Assembly: GCF_000015865.1 (NCBI RefSeq)
Contig: NC_009012.1
Span: 1,178,001 to 1,242,000, forward strand
Direction: 5' to 3'
DNA length: 64,000 nt
DNA from: Acetivibrio thermocellus ATCC 27405
GTDB lineage: Bacteria > Bacillota > Clostridia > Acetivibrionales > Acetivibrionaceae
Both the position numbers and the translations under genes were made by a program. The notes beneath the pieces were generated by a model. That model had not been told where the DNA came from. It did not search any database and was given only the letters and a program-made list of their open reading frames with translations. Positions 47,183 through 58,626 of this stretch are shown piece by piece. Position 1 is the stretch's first letter. The number at the start of each line of letters is the position of its first letter.

Positions 47183-47833
47183 TTACTCATTCTTCTTGGC
47201 ACCGAGCTTATTTTCAGTACCTTTGCACAATCTTACAATATTGGAGCGATGCCTGATTATAACAAGAAGAGATACAAAAACGGCGAAAACAATGTATATA
47301 ATATCCTTTTCCATAAAAGCGACCAAAAAAGGGAAACACAATGCAGCCGTTATTGAGCCTAAAGATACATATCTGGTCAACACAACCACCACCAAAAATA
47401 CACCCAGAAGGATAAGTCCCTGATACGGGCCTGCAAGCATTATCACGGCAAAAGTGGTGAGCACGCCTTTTCCGCCTTTAAACCCGAAATAAAGAGGCCA
47501 GTTGTGTCCCAGTATTGCTCCCAATCCTCCGGCAAGAAGTCCGGCTCTGTCAAGTTCTACGGTAAAATTTAATTCTGACGAATCGAAACCAATTTTAAAA
47601 ATATAATACCCAATAACACATGCCAAAATCCCCTTTAGCGTATCTCCCAAAATTACAAGGAAAGCCGGAAATTTTCCGAGAGTTCTCAAAGTATTGGTCA
47701 TACCCGCATTTCCGCTTCCGTGTTTTCTCACATCCACACCGTAAAATTTCCCGACAATAAGCGAGGTATTCGCACTGCCCAAAAGATATCCTATCAAAGC
47801 AGCCACTACCGCCTTCAATACCGGCCAAACCAA
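47183..47833 (-). CDS. plsY: glycerol-3-phosphate acyltransferase PlsY
   Basis: A 216-residue membrane acyltransferase (acyl-phosphate to glycerol 3-phosphate) with about five to six helices. PlsY motifs: GYLLGSANTSLIVGK, the VRKHGSGNAGMTNTLRTLG loop, and HNWPLYFGFKGGKGVLTTFAVIM. The likely start is TTG at 47833 with GGAG eight bases upstream; GTG at 47842 overlaps the ribosome site. The site lies in the end of der. Confidence 0.95.
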   Translation of the reverse strand: MVWPVLKAVVAALIGYLLGSANTSLIVGKFYGVDVRKHGSGNAGMTNTLRTLGKFPAFLVILGDTLKGILACVIGYYIFKIGFDSSELNFTVELDRAGLLAGGLGAILGHNWPLYFGFKGGKGVLTTFAVIMLAGPYQGLILLGVFLVVVVLTRYVSLGSITAALCFPFLVAFMEKDIIYIVFAVFVSLLVIIRHRSNIVRLCKGTENKLGAKKNE

Positions 47834-47838
47834 TCTTA

Positions 47839-49161
47839 TCACTCCTTTTCTTTTTCCCTCAATATGAATTTTATAGGCGTACCCTCAAATCCAAAACTCT
47901 TTCTAAGCTGGTTTTCCAGATACCTCTCATACGAGTAATGCATAAGCTCCATATTGTTTATAAAAAGAACAAATGAAGGCGGTTTGACAGATGATTGAGT
48001 CATATAATAAATTTTGAGTCTTTTCCCTTTGTCCGAAGGAGGCTGCACCATCGCAGTAGCTTCATTCAGAAGGTCATTTAACACTCCGGTGGAAATTCTC
48101 ATGGCCGCCTGATCCGCCACATGCTTTATGAGTCCGTAAATCCTGTCGACTCGCTGTCCTGTCAAAGCCGATATAAAGATTACCGGAGCATAGAGCATAA
48201 AACCCAGTTTTTCATGAACCGTTCTTCTGTATTCTTCAAGGGTTCCGGTCTGTTTTTCAATCAAATCCCACTTGTTCACCACTATAATGGAAGCCTTGCC
48301 CTGTTCGTGAGCGTACCCCGCTATTTTTGTATCCTGCTCGGTAACACCTTCTTTTGCGTCTATCAATATCAGACAAACATCCGCCCTCTCAATTGCCGTC
48401 CAGGATCTTATGATACTGTATTTTTCAATTTTCTCATTAATTTTGCTCTGCCTTCTGATACCGGCAGTATCAATAAAAACAAATTTGCCGTGTTCATTTT
48501 CAACAAAGGTGTCAATAGCATCTCTCGTTGTTCCCGGAATATCGCTCACAATTACTCTTTCTTCTCCTAAAATCCTGTTGATGAGAGACGATTTTCCGAC
48601 ATTTGGCTTTCCCACCACCGCAACTTTTATTACATCTTCATCATAATCCTCAGCATCTTCTTCCGGGAAATATTTGAATATCTCATCAAGCAAATCTCCC
48701 ATTCCCAGTCCGTGAATGGAAGAAATGGCCATTAGTTCACCAAAACCAAGGTTGTAAAATTCGTAGAAATCCGCAGGAAGTTCACCAATTTTGTCCACTT
48801 TGTTGACAGCCACTATAACAGGCTTTTTGGTTTTTCTGAGCAAAGTAGCCACTTCTTTGTCCGACGCGGTAACTCCATCTTTTACATCCACCATAAATAT
48901 AATAATGTCAGCCGTCTCAATCGCTATCTCAGCCTGTCTTTTCATTTGCTGCATTATCTTGTCTTCAGAATAGGGTTCTATACCGCCCGTATCTATCAAT
49001 GTAAACTTTTTGTTTCTCCATTCGACTTCCGCATATATTCTGTCACGGGTTACACCCGGTGTATCTTCAACAATGGATATTCTTTTTCCCACAAGATAGT
49101 TAAAAAAAGTCGATTTGCCCACATTAGGCCTTCCCACCACCGCAACAACAGGCTTCGGCAA
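47839..49161 (-). CDS. der: ribosome biogenesis GTPase Der (EngA)
   Basis: A 440-residue tandem-GTPase needed for 50S assembly. Two G domains: GRPNVGKST near residue 10 with [18 protein letters not shown] and NKVDKIG, and GKPNVGKSS near 180 with [16 protein letters not shown] and NKWDLIE, then the KH-like C-terminal domain. The best start is TTG at 49161, giving [17 protein letters not shown], with GGAGGGAG five bases before it; the earlier ATG at 49176 contains that Shine-Dalgarno inside the ORF. Confidence 0.96.
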   Translation of the reverse strand: MPKPVVAVVGRPNVGKSTFFNYLVGKRISIVEDTPGVTRDRIYAEVEWRNKKFTLIDTGGIEPYSEDKIMQQMKRQAEIAIETADIIIFMVDVKDGVTASDKEVATLLRKTKKPVIVAVNKVDKIGELPADFYEFYNLGFGELMAISSIHGLGMGDLLDEIFKYFPEEDAEDYDEDVIKVAVVGKPNVGKSSLINRILGEERVIVSDIPGTTRDAIDTFVENEHGKFVFIDTAGIRRQSKINEKIEKYSIIRSWTAIERADVCLILIDAKEGVTEQDTKIAGYAHEQGKASIIVVNKWDLIEKQTGTLEEYRRTVHEKLGFMLYAPVIFISALTGQRVDRIYGLIKHVADQAAMRISTGVLNDLLNEATAMVQPPSDKGKRLKIYYMTQSSVKPPSFVLFINNMELMHYSYERYLENQLRKSFGFEGTPIKFILREKEKE

Positions 49162-49210
49162 CTTCTCTCCCTCCATATGTTTCAAAATAGTAAAACATCA
49201 AACCACACTA

Positions 49211-50533
49211 TTATAAAACTATTCCCAGAACTTTTTCAATGAAATCTTTTCCATTATTTCTAACTATTGTTATCTTTGTTTTTAATTTATCTTCGAGCAT
49301 TTCAACAGTATAATCGTCAAGAAATACTCTTTCGCCGGACTTCAACATGGATTCGGAAAGCAAAAGTTCCCGGCCGAGATTTTTTCCGGACAGCTGCCTC
49401 TCAATGTCCTGTCCTGTAAGAAGTCCGGTCACAGTAACATTTTCCCCAAAAAAATTATTCTTTATTTTATAAACATGAACATACAAATTCTTATATTTAT
49501 TTTCAAGAATATCTATCATTTCCTTTATATATTTATAAGAAGAAACTCCGGTTGCTATGGAAACTTCCCTTTTATTTTCGAGCTTGAGCTCAAGTTCTTC
49601 AAAGTAATCATCAAATTCTTTTTTAAGCATCGCGACAAGGCCTACACCGTTTTCTATCTGGGGAAAATCCTCGTAAACACAATAATCGGGAATTTCAAGC
49701 CCTGCCATGATATAAAACTCATCCGCAATAAAAACAATTCTTGAACCGTATTTTGAAAGAAGCTCCATCTGCCAGGCTTCAACCTGTTTTATAACTTCCC
49801 TGGATGATTCCATGTCAAAAGGCTTTAACTCGTACAATCCTTCACGATACTTTGTGATACCTACCGGAACCACAGAAATACTGTTTAAGCCCGGATAAAG
49901 TGCACTAAGGTCCTTTAGGGTTCTGTCGAGTTCCTTTCCGTCGTTTACTCCCCTTACCAGAACTATCTGTGCATTAACCTTTATTCCACCTTCTATCAGC
50001 CTCTTAATTTTGTCCATTACATCTCCCGCCGTCTTGTTCCTCAACATATATACCCTCAATTCCGGGTTTGACGTATGAACCGAAACATTAATGGGAGACA
50101 TTTTATATTTTATTATCCTGTCTATATCATCATAACTCATATTCGTCAGTGTAACATAATTTCCCATAAAAAACGAAAGCCTGGAGTCATCATCTTTAAA
50201 ATAAAGAGTCTCTCTCATTCCTTTGGGCAGCTGGTCTATAAAACAAAAAATGCATTTATTTCTGCAGCTTTTGGTATCATCAATCATCAGATTTTCAAAC
50301 TCAATACCCAAATCCTCATATTCGTCCTTCTCAATCTCTATTTCCCAGATTTCTCCGTTTTTCTTTTGTACTTCAAGGACAAGATTCTCGTCGGCAATTA
50401 AAAATCTATAATCAAATATGTCACTTATTTTTTGGCCGTTAATGGATAATATCAAGTCCCCTTCCTGAAGGTCAGACTCTTGTGCAATACTTCCGGGCAA
50501 AACCCTTTTTATCGGTACAGGCCTGTATTTCAA
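49211..50533 (-). CDS. DUF512 family protein with PDZ-like and radical-SAM-like Fe-S motif
   Basis: A 440-residue protein. N-terminal PDZ-like segment (VLPGSIAQESDLQEGDLILSINGQKI), then CRNKCIFCF at about 90-98, a CxxxCxxC cluster motif typical of radical SAM enzymes, a barrel-like middle (NVSVHTSNPELR, NAQIVLVRGVND) and the DUF512 C-terminus (VTGLLTGQDI). The family is common in Clostridia and has no assigned reaction that I know. Start is TTG at 50533, seven bases after GGAGG; the ATG at 50548 lies before that site. Confidence 0.87.
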   Translation of the reverse strand: MKYRPVPIKRVLPGSIAQESDLQEGDLILSINGQKISDIFDYRFLIADENLVLEVQKKNGEIWEIEIEKDEYEDLGIEFENLMIDDTKSCRNKCIFCFIDQLPKGMRETLYFKDDDSRLSFFMGNYVTLTNMSYDDIDRIIKYKMSPINVSVHTSNPELRVYMLRNKTAGDVMDKIKRLIEGGIKVNAQIVLVRGVNDGKELDRTLKDLSALYPGLNSISVVPVGITKYREGLYELKPFDMESSREVIKQVEAWQMELLSKYGSRIVFIADEFYIMAGLEIPDYCVYEDFPQIENGVGLVAMLKKEFDDYFEELELKLENKREVSIATGVSSYKYIKEMIDILENKYKNLYVHVYKIKNNFFGENVTVTGLLTGQDIERQLSGKNLGRELLLSESMLKSGERVFLDDYTVEMLEDKLKTKITIVRNNGKDFIEKVLGIVL

Positions 50534-50606
50534 TCCAAAACCTCCCATTCTTTACTAATCGTATGTGCGGTAATAACAAAATATACTGTAAAACACACCA
50601 TAAGCA

Positions 50607-50635
50607 AAAAGCAGCAGTTTGTATCTGCTGCTTTT
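50607..50635 (-). terminator. intrinsic terminator after rpmF
   Basis: An 11-bp stem AAAAGCAGCAG (50607-50617 with 50625-50635), loop 7 nt, immediately after the rpmF stop; the minus strand gives CTGCTGCTTTTTGC. Confidence 0.88.
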
Positions 50636-50638
50636 ACT

Positions 50639-50839
50639 CTATTCTACGCTGAGAACCTCAATTGACTTGCGCTCACCTTTATGCCTTACCGTATAATGCC
50701 CGCACTCTTTGCATACTCTGTGGAGCAGCTTCAATGAGTGGCAATGCGGACATTCAACCAAGTTGGGTACTGTTAACTTCCACTGAGACCTTCTTTTGCC
50801 TGTTCTGGCTTTAGACCATTTACGCTTTGGGTTTGCCAT
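50639..50839 (-). CDS. rpmF: 50S ribosomal protein L32
   Basis: A 66-residue L32 of the zinc-binding type: N-terminus ANPKRKWSKARTGKRRSQWKL and a zinc ribbon with CPHC and CKEC. ATG with GAGGAGG upstream. It follows DUF177, the classic pairing, but the usual next gene plsX is absent here. Confidence 0.97.
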   Translation of the reverse strand: MANPKRKWSKARTGKRRSQWKLTVPNLVECPHCHSLKLLHRVCKECGHYTVRHKGERKSIEVLSVE

Positions 50840-50941
50840 GCATCACACCTCCTCGTCACCATACAACAAACCTTGTGTATAAATAAAATCTTGTACACAT
50901 GGAAGGTACTCGATTTTGTTTTTACTTAAAACAAAGCTACA

Positions 50942-51445
50942 CTAATTGTCTGTAAAAAAGTTTTTGAAAACTTCCAGCCGCGGATCTATATCCTCATTTA
51001 CGCATTTGCACTCATCGTTGTTAAGATCCGCTCCACACTTCGGGCAATATCCCTTGCAGGCCTCGTCACAAACCTGCTTTGCCGGAAGATTCAGTATGAT
51101 ATTGTCTATCATTACCTTTTCCAGCTCGAGGAACTTACCATGGTACGTATAATATTCCTCGTCGGTTTTGTTACTGCCCTCTTCTACAAAGTTTTCCTTT
51201 ACATCAATATGCATCTTTGATTCAATATCCTTGAGGCACCTTGAGCATTTTGCCCTGTAATCCGCCCAGAGTTCACCGTCAAGTTTTATAATCCCTCCGG
51301 CATTTACCAAAGTGCCCTTAAAAGTTACCGGTTTCGCAAAGTCAAAATCCTCAGCTATAAAATCATTAATTTTAATTGACTCACTAAAGTCCAGTCTCAG
51401 CGAAGCTCCACTATGTTTCAAAATGTCAGATATATCAATTTTCAT
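50942..51445 (-). CDS. DUF177 family protein (YceD), 23S rRNA accumulation protein
   Basis: A 167-residue YceD/DUF177 protein encoded just upstream of rpmF. It has paired cysteines CSRC near the middle and a C-terminal CPKCGADLNNDEC zinc-like motif, common in Firmicute members. In plants and E. coli members affect 23S rRNA levels; here that is by family only. ATG at 51445 follows AGAGGTGA. Confidence 0.9.
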   Translation of the reverse strand: MKIDISDILKHSGASLRLDFSESIKINDFIAEDFDFAKPVTFKGTLVNAGGIIKLDGELWADYRAKCSRCLKDIESKMHIDVKENFVEEGSNKTDEEYYTYHGKFLELEKVMIDNIILNLPAKQVCDEACKGYCPKCGADLNNDECKCVNEDIDPRLEVFKNFFTDN

Positions 51446-51639
51446 CAAAGTCACCTCTTAAAACCGACAAGGACTATTATACTAACTAATAACCCTCATG
51501 TCAAGAATTATATGACAGATTGGCTTAAATAACAAAAATAATTTTGTTTAGTTAAATTCGGAATTTCTTCTTAATATTATTAACATATTCCACATATTAA
51601 TACAAGAAAAAACCCGGCAAAAAAATAAAAAAATTTTAT

Positions 51640-51666
51640 AAGCCCGTTTCCTAAAAAAACAGGCTT
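51640..51666 (-). terminator. intrinsic terminator after ackA
   Basis: A 10-bp stem with one G-T pair (AAGCCCGTTT at 51640-51649 with AAACAGGCTT at 51657-51666), followed on the minus strand by a long T-rich tail. About 20 bp past the ackA stop. Confidence 0.82.
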
Positions 51667-51686
51667 GTAAAATTATAACGCATCTT

Positions 51687-52886
51687 TTATAAGTTTTTTA
51701 CAAGTCTTAAAGTCTCCCTTGCAATCTCAAGCTCCTCATTTGTCGGGATAACCAAAGTCTTTACTTTCGCATCGGGAGCACTGATATCCGCTTCTTTGCC
51801 TTTCACTTCATTTTTATCCAAATCTATTTTAATTCCGAAAAAGTCCATATCCTTCAAAACTTCTCTTCTTATATAAGCATTGTTTTCGCCGATACCTGCA
51901 GTGAATACCACCGCATCAACGCCGTTCAGCACTGCAATATATTTTCCAATATATTTCCTAACACCATAGCAGAAAATATCCAATGCCAGCTGCGCCCTGT
52001 CATCTCCCTTTTCTGCGGCATCCTGAACATCTCTGAAATCACTGCTTACACCTGAAATTCCAAGCACACCTGATTTCTTGTTAAGGAAATTGTTTATATC
52101 GTTAATATTCATTTTTTCCTTTTCCATCAAATAAGTTATAACCGCAGGGTCAACATTGCCGCTTCTGGTACCCATGCACAACCCCTGCAGAGGAGTAAAT
52201 CCCATTGAGGTGTCAACGGATTTTCCGCCTTTTACCGCACAAATACTTGCTCCGTTTCCAAGATGGCAGGTTATCAGCTTCAGGCTCTCAATAGGTTTGC
52301 CCAGCATCTGAGCCGCCCTGTGGGCCACATATTTGTGGGAAGTTCCGTGGAATCCGTATTTTCTCAATTTATACTTCTCATATATCTCATAAGGGAGGGC
52401 ATAAATATATGCATGCCTTGGCATTGTCTGATGAAAAGCTGTGTCAAACACAGCAACCATCGGCACATCGGGCAGTATCTGTTTACAGGCTTCAATTCCG
52501 ATTATATTTGACGGATTGTGGAGCGGAGCCAGTTCAACACAATCCCTGATTGCTTTCATTACATCTTCATCAATTATGGCAGATTCCTTAAACTTCTCTC
52601 CGCCGTGAACAATACGATGACCGACGGCAGAAATTTCCGACATGCTTTTTATGACTCCGATTTTTTCATCCGTAAGAGCCGAAATTACCTCCTGTATGGC
52701 AAGCTTGTGATTGTACAGGTCTTTTTCTATAACTACGGTTTCCCCTCCGGTCTTTGTATGCTTTAAAAAGGAATGTTCAAGACCAATTCTGTCACACACA
52801 CCTTTTGCAAGCACAGACTCGTTTGTCATGTCAATCAGCTGATACTTTAGTGATGAGCTTCCGGTATTAATAACCAAAATATTCAT
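51687..52886 (-). CDS. ackA: acetate kinase
   Basis: A 399-residue acetate kinase: acetyl phosphate + ADP to acetate + ATP. Signatures: [15 protein letters not shown] at the N-terminus (ASKHA fold), [44 protein letters not shown] and [13 protein letters not shown]. It directly follows pta on the same strand, giving the acetate branch that yields ATP in fermentation. Confidence 0.98.
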   Translation of the reverse strand: MNILVINTGSSSLKYQLIDMTNESVLAKGVCDRIGLEHSFLKHTKTGGETVVIEKDLYNHKLAIQEVISALTDEKIGVIKSMSEISAVGHRIVHGGEKFKESAIIDEDVMKAIRDCVELAPLHNPSNIIGIEACKQILPDVPMVAVFDTAFHQTMPRHAYIYALPYEIYEKYKLRKYGFHGTSHKYVAHRAAQMLGKPIESLKLITCHLGNGASICAVKGGKSVDTSMGFTPLQGLCMGTRSGNVDPAVITYLMEKEKMNINDINNFLNKKSGVLGISGVSSDFRDVQDAAEKGDDRAQLALDIFCYGVRKYIGKYIAVLNGVDAVVFTAGIGENNAYIRREVLKDMDFFGIKIDLDKNEVKGKEADISAPDAKVKTLVIPTNEELEIARETLRLVKNL

Positions 52887-53003
52887 TTCAAAAACTCACT
52901 CCCGTCTTGTTTTTTTTAATTTTCCTATTCCTAAACTTCGATAAACAGATGTTTTTATTAAACGCTGCGCAACACCTTCTTCAATGTCCGGTTTTAACAG
53001 AAT

Positions 53004-54110
<1,107 letters not shown>

Positions 54111-54138
54111 CTATTTTACTGGGTTCCAAGCAACTCTA

Positions 54139-54167
54139 ATTATATACAAAATGTTTTTTGTATACAA
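54139..54167 (-). promoter_or_regulatory. sigma-A type promoter for pta-ackA with overlapping dyad
   Basis: Minus strand TTGTAT (54167-54162), 17-base spacer, TATAAT (54144-54139). A perfect 9-bp dyad TATACAAAA/TTTTGTATA (54143-54151 and 54156-54164, 4-nt gap) fills the spacer and would be a natural repressor site. The leader to the ATG is about 130 nt. Confidence 0.65.
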
Positions 54168-54270
54168 CACCCTCCTTATCTTTTTTTCGGCTTTAGCCAT
54201 AAATAACGGCAAGTAACTCCAAAATACAGGATATTTCATGCTTTTAGAAACTTTTTATTAGTCTTCTTAA

Positions 54271-55095
54271 TTATTCAGATTTTGTGGCAATTAAACTTTG
54301 CAGCTCCTCCAAATAGTTGTCCAGCTCCTCTTCTTTAAGATTGCTGAGATATGACAATCTGTAATTTTTAGCCTTTTTGGCCATCTCTAGCGCACTCTCC
54401 GTCATTCCCAAATCTTTCAAAACACAGCTATAGTTATAGTATGCCTCAGGAAAATTTGGATTAAGACCTATAAGCTTTCGATATATTTCCTCGGCCTTTT
54501 TAATGTTACCGATTTTGTAATAGGTATAGCCTAAATTGTCAAGTATGACAGGATCAGAGCTGTTATACTCATACGCCTCCTTATTGAAATTTAAAGCTTT
54601 GTTCATATCCCCGTCCAGAATAAGAAGATATCCGAGACTTCCGTATATGGTTGTATTCTTATAGTTTGAAAACACATCCTCCAGCATTTTTATGCCATCT
54701 TTCAACTGTCCCTTTTTCCAAAGCACCAATGCATAGTTGGACTTTGCCTGAAGCAAGCCGGCATTGTCGATATTTGAGTTTAAAAGCTCTTCAAAAACCT
54801 TTTCCGCCTCTTCCAGCTTTCCTGTCTTAAGAAGCAAATATCCATACAAAATTTTAACCGAAGGTCTGCCTTTAGCGGCACTGCAAGCCTTTTCAAGCCA
54901 CCCGCTCGCTCTGTCCATATCTCCTTTTTTATAAGCACGGGTCGCAAGAACTTGATAAAAAATACTTCTTTGGCTGTATAAAATATAAATGAGAAAAGCC
55001 AAAAAAAGTAAGTATCCGGCTGTTTTGTGAACCAAAAAAGCCAAAATGATTAAGACCATACAAATTGCATATTTGACCGGTGTATTTTTTTCCAT
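54271..55095 (-). CDS. TPR-repeat membrane protein
   Basis: A 274-residue protein with two close N-terminal hydrophobic segments (about 9-25 and 27-43), then several tetratricopeptide repeats (for example the units around VKILYGYLLLKTGKLEEAEKVF and DNLGYTYYKIGNIKKAEEIYRKL). TPRs mediate protein contacts, so it may be a scaffold on the cytosolic face; partner unknown. ATG at 55095 chosen with AGGAGG eight bases before. It follows gatB by 59 bp and may be in the gat operon. Confidence 0.83.
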   Translation of the reverse strand: MEKNTPVKYAICMVLIILAFLVHKTAGYLLFLAFLIYILYSQRSIFYQVLATRAYKKGDMDRASGWLEKACSAAKGRPSVKILYGYLLLKTGKLEEAEKVFEELLNSNIDNAGLLQAKSNYALVLWKKGQLKDGIKMLEDVFSNYKNTTIYGSLGYLLILDGDMNKALNFNKEAYEYNSSDPVILDNLGYTYYKIGNIKKAEEIYRKLIGLNPNFPEAYYNYSCVLKDLGMTESALEMAKKAKNYRLSYLSNLKEEELDNYLEELQSLIATKSE

Positions 55096-55154
55096 AATCA
55101 AACCTCCTGCGCCAAAGGTCCTAAAACCCGAATTTTCGGCGCCTATTCTAATTT

Positions 55155-56588
55155 TTATATTTTGTCAAGTTCTTCTTTCAAAATCTTGTTTAAAAGCCGG
55201 GGATTTGCTTTCCCCTTAGTCTCTTTCATAGCCTGTCCCACAAGGAATCCGAAAACTTTGTCCTTGCCTTTTTTGTAATCCTCCACCAATTTTGTATTGT
55301 TTGAAATCACCTTTTTAACAACCTCGGCAAGAGCTTTTTCATCACTTACAACTTCAAGTCCTTCTTCCCTTACTATCTCCTGCGGATCCTTTTTTTGTTC
55401 AAACATTATCTCCAATACTTTTTTTGCAATGGTTGTGCTTATTGTTCCCTGGTCAACCAATTTCACCAACTTTGCCAGGTATTCCGCCGGAAAAGGTATG
55501 TCTTCAGCTTCCATTCCCTTGTCGTTAAGGATTCTCGAAACATCCCCCAGTATAAAATTACTCACGGCTTTTGCATTATTGCATTTTCCCGCCGCCTCCT
55601 CAAAAAAATCTGCAAGAGCCTTTGAGCTTGTAAGAATGAAAGCATCATGTCCGGGAAGTCCATACTCGTTTACATACCTTTTTCTTCTTGCATCAGGAAG
55701 CTCGGGAAGACTTCTTTTTATTTCTTCCTTCCATTCTTCATCCACCACTATCGGCATAAGATCCGGTTCCGGAAAATATCGATAATCGTGGGCCTCCTCT
55801 TTAGTTCTCATTGAACAGCTTACACCTTTGTGTTCATCCCATCTCCTGGTTTCCTGAACAATAATTCCGCCACTTTCAATAACCTCAATCTGTCTTTTGG
55901 CTTCACTTTCAATTGCCCTTACCATTGACCTTATGGAATTTAAATTTTTCATTTCCGTCCTCGTCCCAAATTCCTTTTGGCCCTTAGGTCTTACCGAAAG
56001 ATTAACGTCAACTCTCAATGAACCTTCCTGCATTTTGCAGTCGGAAACATCAATGTACCGTAGTATGTTCCTAAGGCTTTCCACAAAAGCCCTCGCTTCC
56101 TGCGCCGAACGCATGTCAGGCTCGGTGACAATCTCAATTAACGGCACACCGCACCGGTTATAATCAATCAACGTTCCCGTTTCATTCTGATCATGTACAA
56201 GCTTTCCCGCATCTTCCTCAATATGTATCCTTGTAATCCCAATCCTTTTTGTCCTTCCTTCCACCTCAATGTCAATATATCCGTCCCGGCATAGGGGAAG
56301 GTCGTACTGGGAAATTTGATAAGCTTTTGGAAGGTCGGGATAAAAATAGTTTTTCCTGTCCTGCTTGCTGTACTTTGCAATGCTGCAGTTTGTGGCAAGC
56401 CCGGTTTTTACCGCGTATTCCACCACTTTTTTGTTCAAAACCGGAAGCACTCCCGGCATACCGGTGCAGACAGGACAAATGTGGGTATTTGGCTCTCCTC
56501 CGAAATCCGTGGTGCATGAACAATATATTTTTGATTTGGTTGAAAGCTCAACATGAACCTCCAACCCTACAATTATTTCATACTCCAT
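55155..56588 (-). CDS. gatB: Asp/Glu-tRNA(Asn/Gln) amidotransferase subunit GatB
   Basis: A 477-residue GatB that phosphorylates Glu-tRNA(Gln) or Asp-tRNA(Asn) for amidation. Seen: [38 protein letters not shown], the GatB signature [45 protein letters not shown], and a YqeY-like C-terminal tail. Zinc-type cysteines are in the N-terminus. ATG at 56588 follows GAGGTGTG. 13 bp after gatA. Confidence 0.97.
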   Translation of the reverse strand: MEYEIIVGLEVHVELSTKSKIYCSCTTDFGGEPNTHICPVCTGMPGVLPVLNKKVVEYAVKTGLATNCSIAKYSKQDRKNYFYPDLPKAYQISQYDLPLCRDGYIDIEVEGRTKRIGITRIHIEEDAGKLVHDQNETGTLIDYNRCGVPLIEIVTEPDMRSAQEARAFVESLRNILRYIDVSDCKMQEGSLRVDVNLSVRPKGQKEFGTRTEMKNLNSIRSMVRAIESEAKRQIEVIESGGIIVQETRRWDEHKGVSCSMRTKEEAHDYRYFPEPDLMPIVVDEEWKEEIKRSLPELPDARRKRYVNEYGLPGHDAFILTSSKALADFFEEAAGKCNNAKAVSNFILGDVSRILNDKGMEAEDIPFPAEYLAKLVKLVDQGTISTTIAKKVLEIMFEQKKDPQEIVREEGLEVVSDEKALAEVVKKVISNNTKLVEDYKKGKDKVFGFLVGQAMKETKGKANPRLLNKILKEELDKI

Positions 56589-56601
56589 CCCAACACACAC
56601 C

Positions 56602-58062
56602 TCAAATTCCTGCCCTTTTTTTATGAAACTCTGTGTTTTGTTCAAAAGTATAACCTACACGCAGCAACGTACTTTCATCAAAGGGTTTTCCAATGAGCTG
56701 CAGTCCTATGGGAAGGTTATTGCCGTCAAATCCGCACGGTATCGTAAGTGCCGGAAGTCCCGCAATATTCACCGACACCGTATATATATCTCCGAGATAC
56801 ATTTCAAGAGGTTTTTCTTTTTTCTCCCCAATTTTAAAGGCTGTGGTAGGCGCTGCAGGGCCAAGCAGAACATCGTATTTCTCAAACACCTCATTAAAGG
56901 CGTTTTTAATCAACGTCCTTACCTGAAGCGCTTTTTTATAATATTGATCATAATAACCCGAGCTTAGCGCATATGTGCCCAGCAATATCCTTCTCTTTAC
57001 CTCGACACCGAAACCTTCGCTCCTTGTTCTTACGTACAAGTCCATCAAATCTGTATATTCTTTTGCTCTGTATCCATACTTTATTCCGTCGTATCTTGCA
57101 AGATTGGAGCTGGCCTCGGCAGATGATATAATATAATAAGCGGGAATGGCATATTCGGTCAAAGGGAGTGAACACTCCGCCACCTGCGCCCCAAGCTCTT
57201 TTAAAGTCTTTGCCGCATCCAAAACTGCTTTTTTCACATCAAGATTTGTGTTGTCACCGATATATTCTTTCGGTATGCCGATTCTGATTCCTTTCACGTC
57301 ATTAATCAAAGCTTTTGAATAATCAGGATACTTTACGTCGGCAGAAGTGGAATCCATCGGGTCGTAACCGGTTATGGCATTCAGTACCATGGCGCAATCC
57401 GTTACATCCTTGGTCAACGGACCAATCTGGTCCATGGAAGATGCAAAAGCCACCAAACCAAAACGCGAAACCGCACCATAGGTGGGTTTCATACCTACGA
57501 TGCCGCAAAAAGAAGCAGGCTGCCTTATTGAGCCCCCCGTATCGGAACCCAGTGCAAATCCCGCCATACCGGCGGCAACAGCAGCAGCCGAACCTCCGCT
57601 GGAACCTCCCGGAACCCTTTCAAGGTCCCATGGATTTCGTGTAATTTTAAAATAAGAATTTTCAGTGGACGCCCCCATGGCAAACTCATCCATATTAAGT
57701 TTTCCCAAAAGCACCGCACCTTCATTGTAAAGTTTTTTCGACACCGTCGCATCATAGGGAGGTATGAAACTTCCCAGCATTTTTGACGCGCAGGTTGTTT
57801 TTACATTTTTGGTGCAAATATTGTCCTTTAGTGCCATGGGTATACCTGCAAGAGGTGATTTTGCCTCTCCCTTGTCTATTCTTTCCTGCACCTCTTTGGC
57901 CTGCTCTAAAGCCTCTTCTTCAAGAACCGTTATATAACTTCCTATTTTTTCGTCTATCGCATTTATTCTGTCAAGTACCGATTGTACAAGCTCCACGGCA
58001 CTGACCTTTCTGTTTTTTATGAAGTCACTCATTTCGTGAACCGTAAGTTCGTAAAGTTCCAC
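56602..58062 (-). CDS. gatA: Asp/Glu-tRNA(Asn/Gln) amidotransferase subunit GatA
   Basis: A 486-residue amidase-signature glutaminase subunit that releases ammonia from glutamine. The Ser-cisSer-Lys triad is Lys79 (MALKDNIC), Ser154 and Ser178 within [36 protein letters not shown]. Start is GTG with GGAGG seven bases upstream. Between gatC and gatB. Confidence 0.98.
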   Translation of the reverse strand: MELYELTVHEMSDFIKNRKVSAVELVQSVLDRINAIDEKIGSYITVLEEEALEQAKEVQERIDKGEAKSPLAGIPMALKDNICTKNVKTTCASKMLGSFIPPYDATVSKKLYNEGAVLLGKLNMDEFAMGASTENSYFKITRNPWDLERVPGGSSGGSAAAVAAGMAGFALGSDTGGSIRQPASFCGIVGMKPTYGAVSRFGLVAFASSMDQIGPLTKDVTDCAMVLNAITGYDPMDSTSADVKYPDYSKALINDVKGIRIGIPKEYIGDNTNLDVKKAVLDAAKTLKELGAQVAECSLPLTEYAIPAYYIISSAEASSNLARYDGIKYGYRAKEYTDLMDLYVRTRSEGFGVEVKRRILLGTYALSSGYYDQYYKKALQVRTLIKNAFNEVFEKYDVLLGPAAPTTAFKIGEKKEKPLEMYLGDIYTVSVNIAGLPALTIPCGFDGNNLPIGLQLIGKPFDESTLLRVGYTFEQNTEFHKKRAGI

Positions 58063-58103
58063 CGTCCGTCCTCCTCATCTTTTGCCCCTTTTCTGAAACA
58101 CAT

Positions 58104-58391
58104 CTATTCAACCACTTTGGGCACTTTAAAACATCCGTCCTCTTTTTCCGGAGCATTCATGAGCATTTTGTCTTTTGGATATGAATCTCGGACCTCATCG
58201 TCTCGGAAAACATTTTTTATAGGTATGACATGATCTGTTGGAATAATTTTTGACGTATCAAGTTCATTTAATTTATCCACATAGGATATAATACTTTCCA
58301 GGTCTAAAGCAAGCTTTTCCTTTTCTTTTTCGGAAAGCCTTAATCGTGCAAGATTTGCAACATATTCTATTGTTTCTTTGTCAACTTTCAT
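58104..58391 (-). CDS. gatC: Asp/Glu-tRNA(Asn/Gln) amidotransferase subunit GatC
   Basis: A 95-residue GatC that stabilises GatA on GatB. Seen: IEYVANLARLRLSEKEKEKL, YVDKLNELDTS and VFRDDEV. ATG at 58391 follows TAGGAAGGG; an earlier in-frame start lacks a site. First gene of gatCAB, with promoter about 110 bp upstream. Confidence 0.97.
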   Translation of the reverse strand: MKVDKETIEYVANLARLRLSEKEKEKLALDLESIISYVDKLNELDTSKIIPTDHVIPIKNVFRDDEVRDSYPKDKMLMNAPEKEDGCFKVPKVVE

Positions 58392-58474
58392 ACAAATTCC
58401 CTTCCTACACAACAAACAATAGCAAAAATTTCGAAAACAAACAACAATATCCCGCTAATTAAATACCATTGATA

Positions 58475-58503
58475 ATTATATAAAATGGTCATCAATGCGT
58501 CAA
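58475..58503 (-). promoter_or_regulatory. sigma-A type promoter for gatCAB
   Basis: Minus strand TTGACG (58503-58498), 17-base spacer, TATAAT (58480-58475), about 85-110 bp before gatC. A second TTGACA lies just upstream. Confidence 0.75.
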
Positions 58504-58584
58504 TTGTCAATACTCCGCAAGTTCAAAATCACATTTTTATTATTTCCGCCGCCACGGATTTTTAAAGCAGAAAAACAACAAAAA

Positions 58585-58604
58585 AGCGGTCTGAAAAGAC
58601 CGCT
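58585..58604 (-). terminator. intrinsic terminator after the anchored unknown protein gene
   Basis: A perfect 8-bp stem AGCGGTCT (58585-58592 with 58597-58604), 4-nt loop, followed on the minus strand by TTTTTTG. About 20 bp past the stop of the 185-residue gene. Confidence 0.9.
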
Positions 58605-58626
58605 GTCCCGTCCGCACACACCTTGT

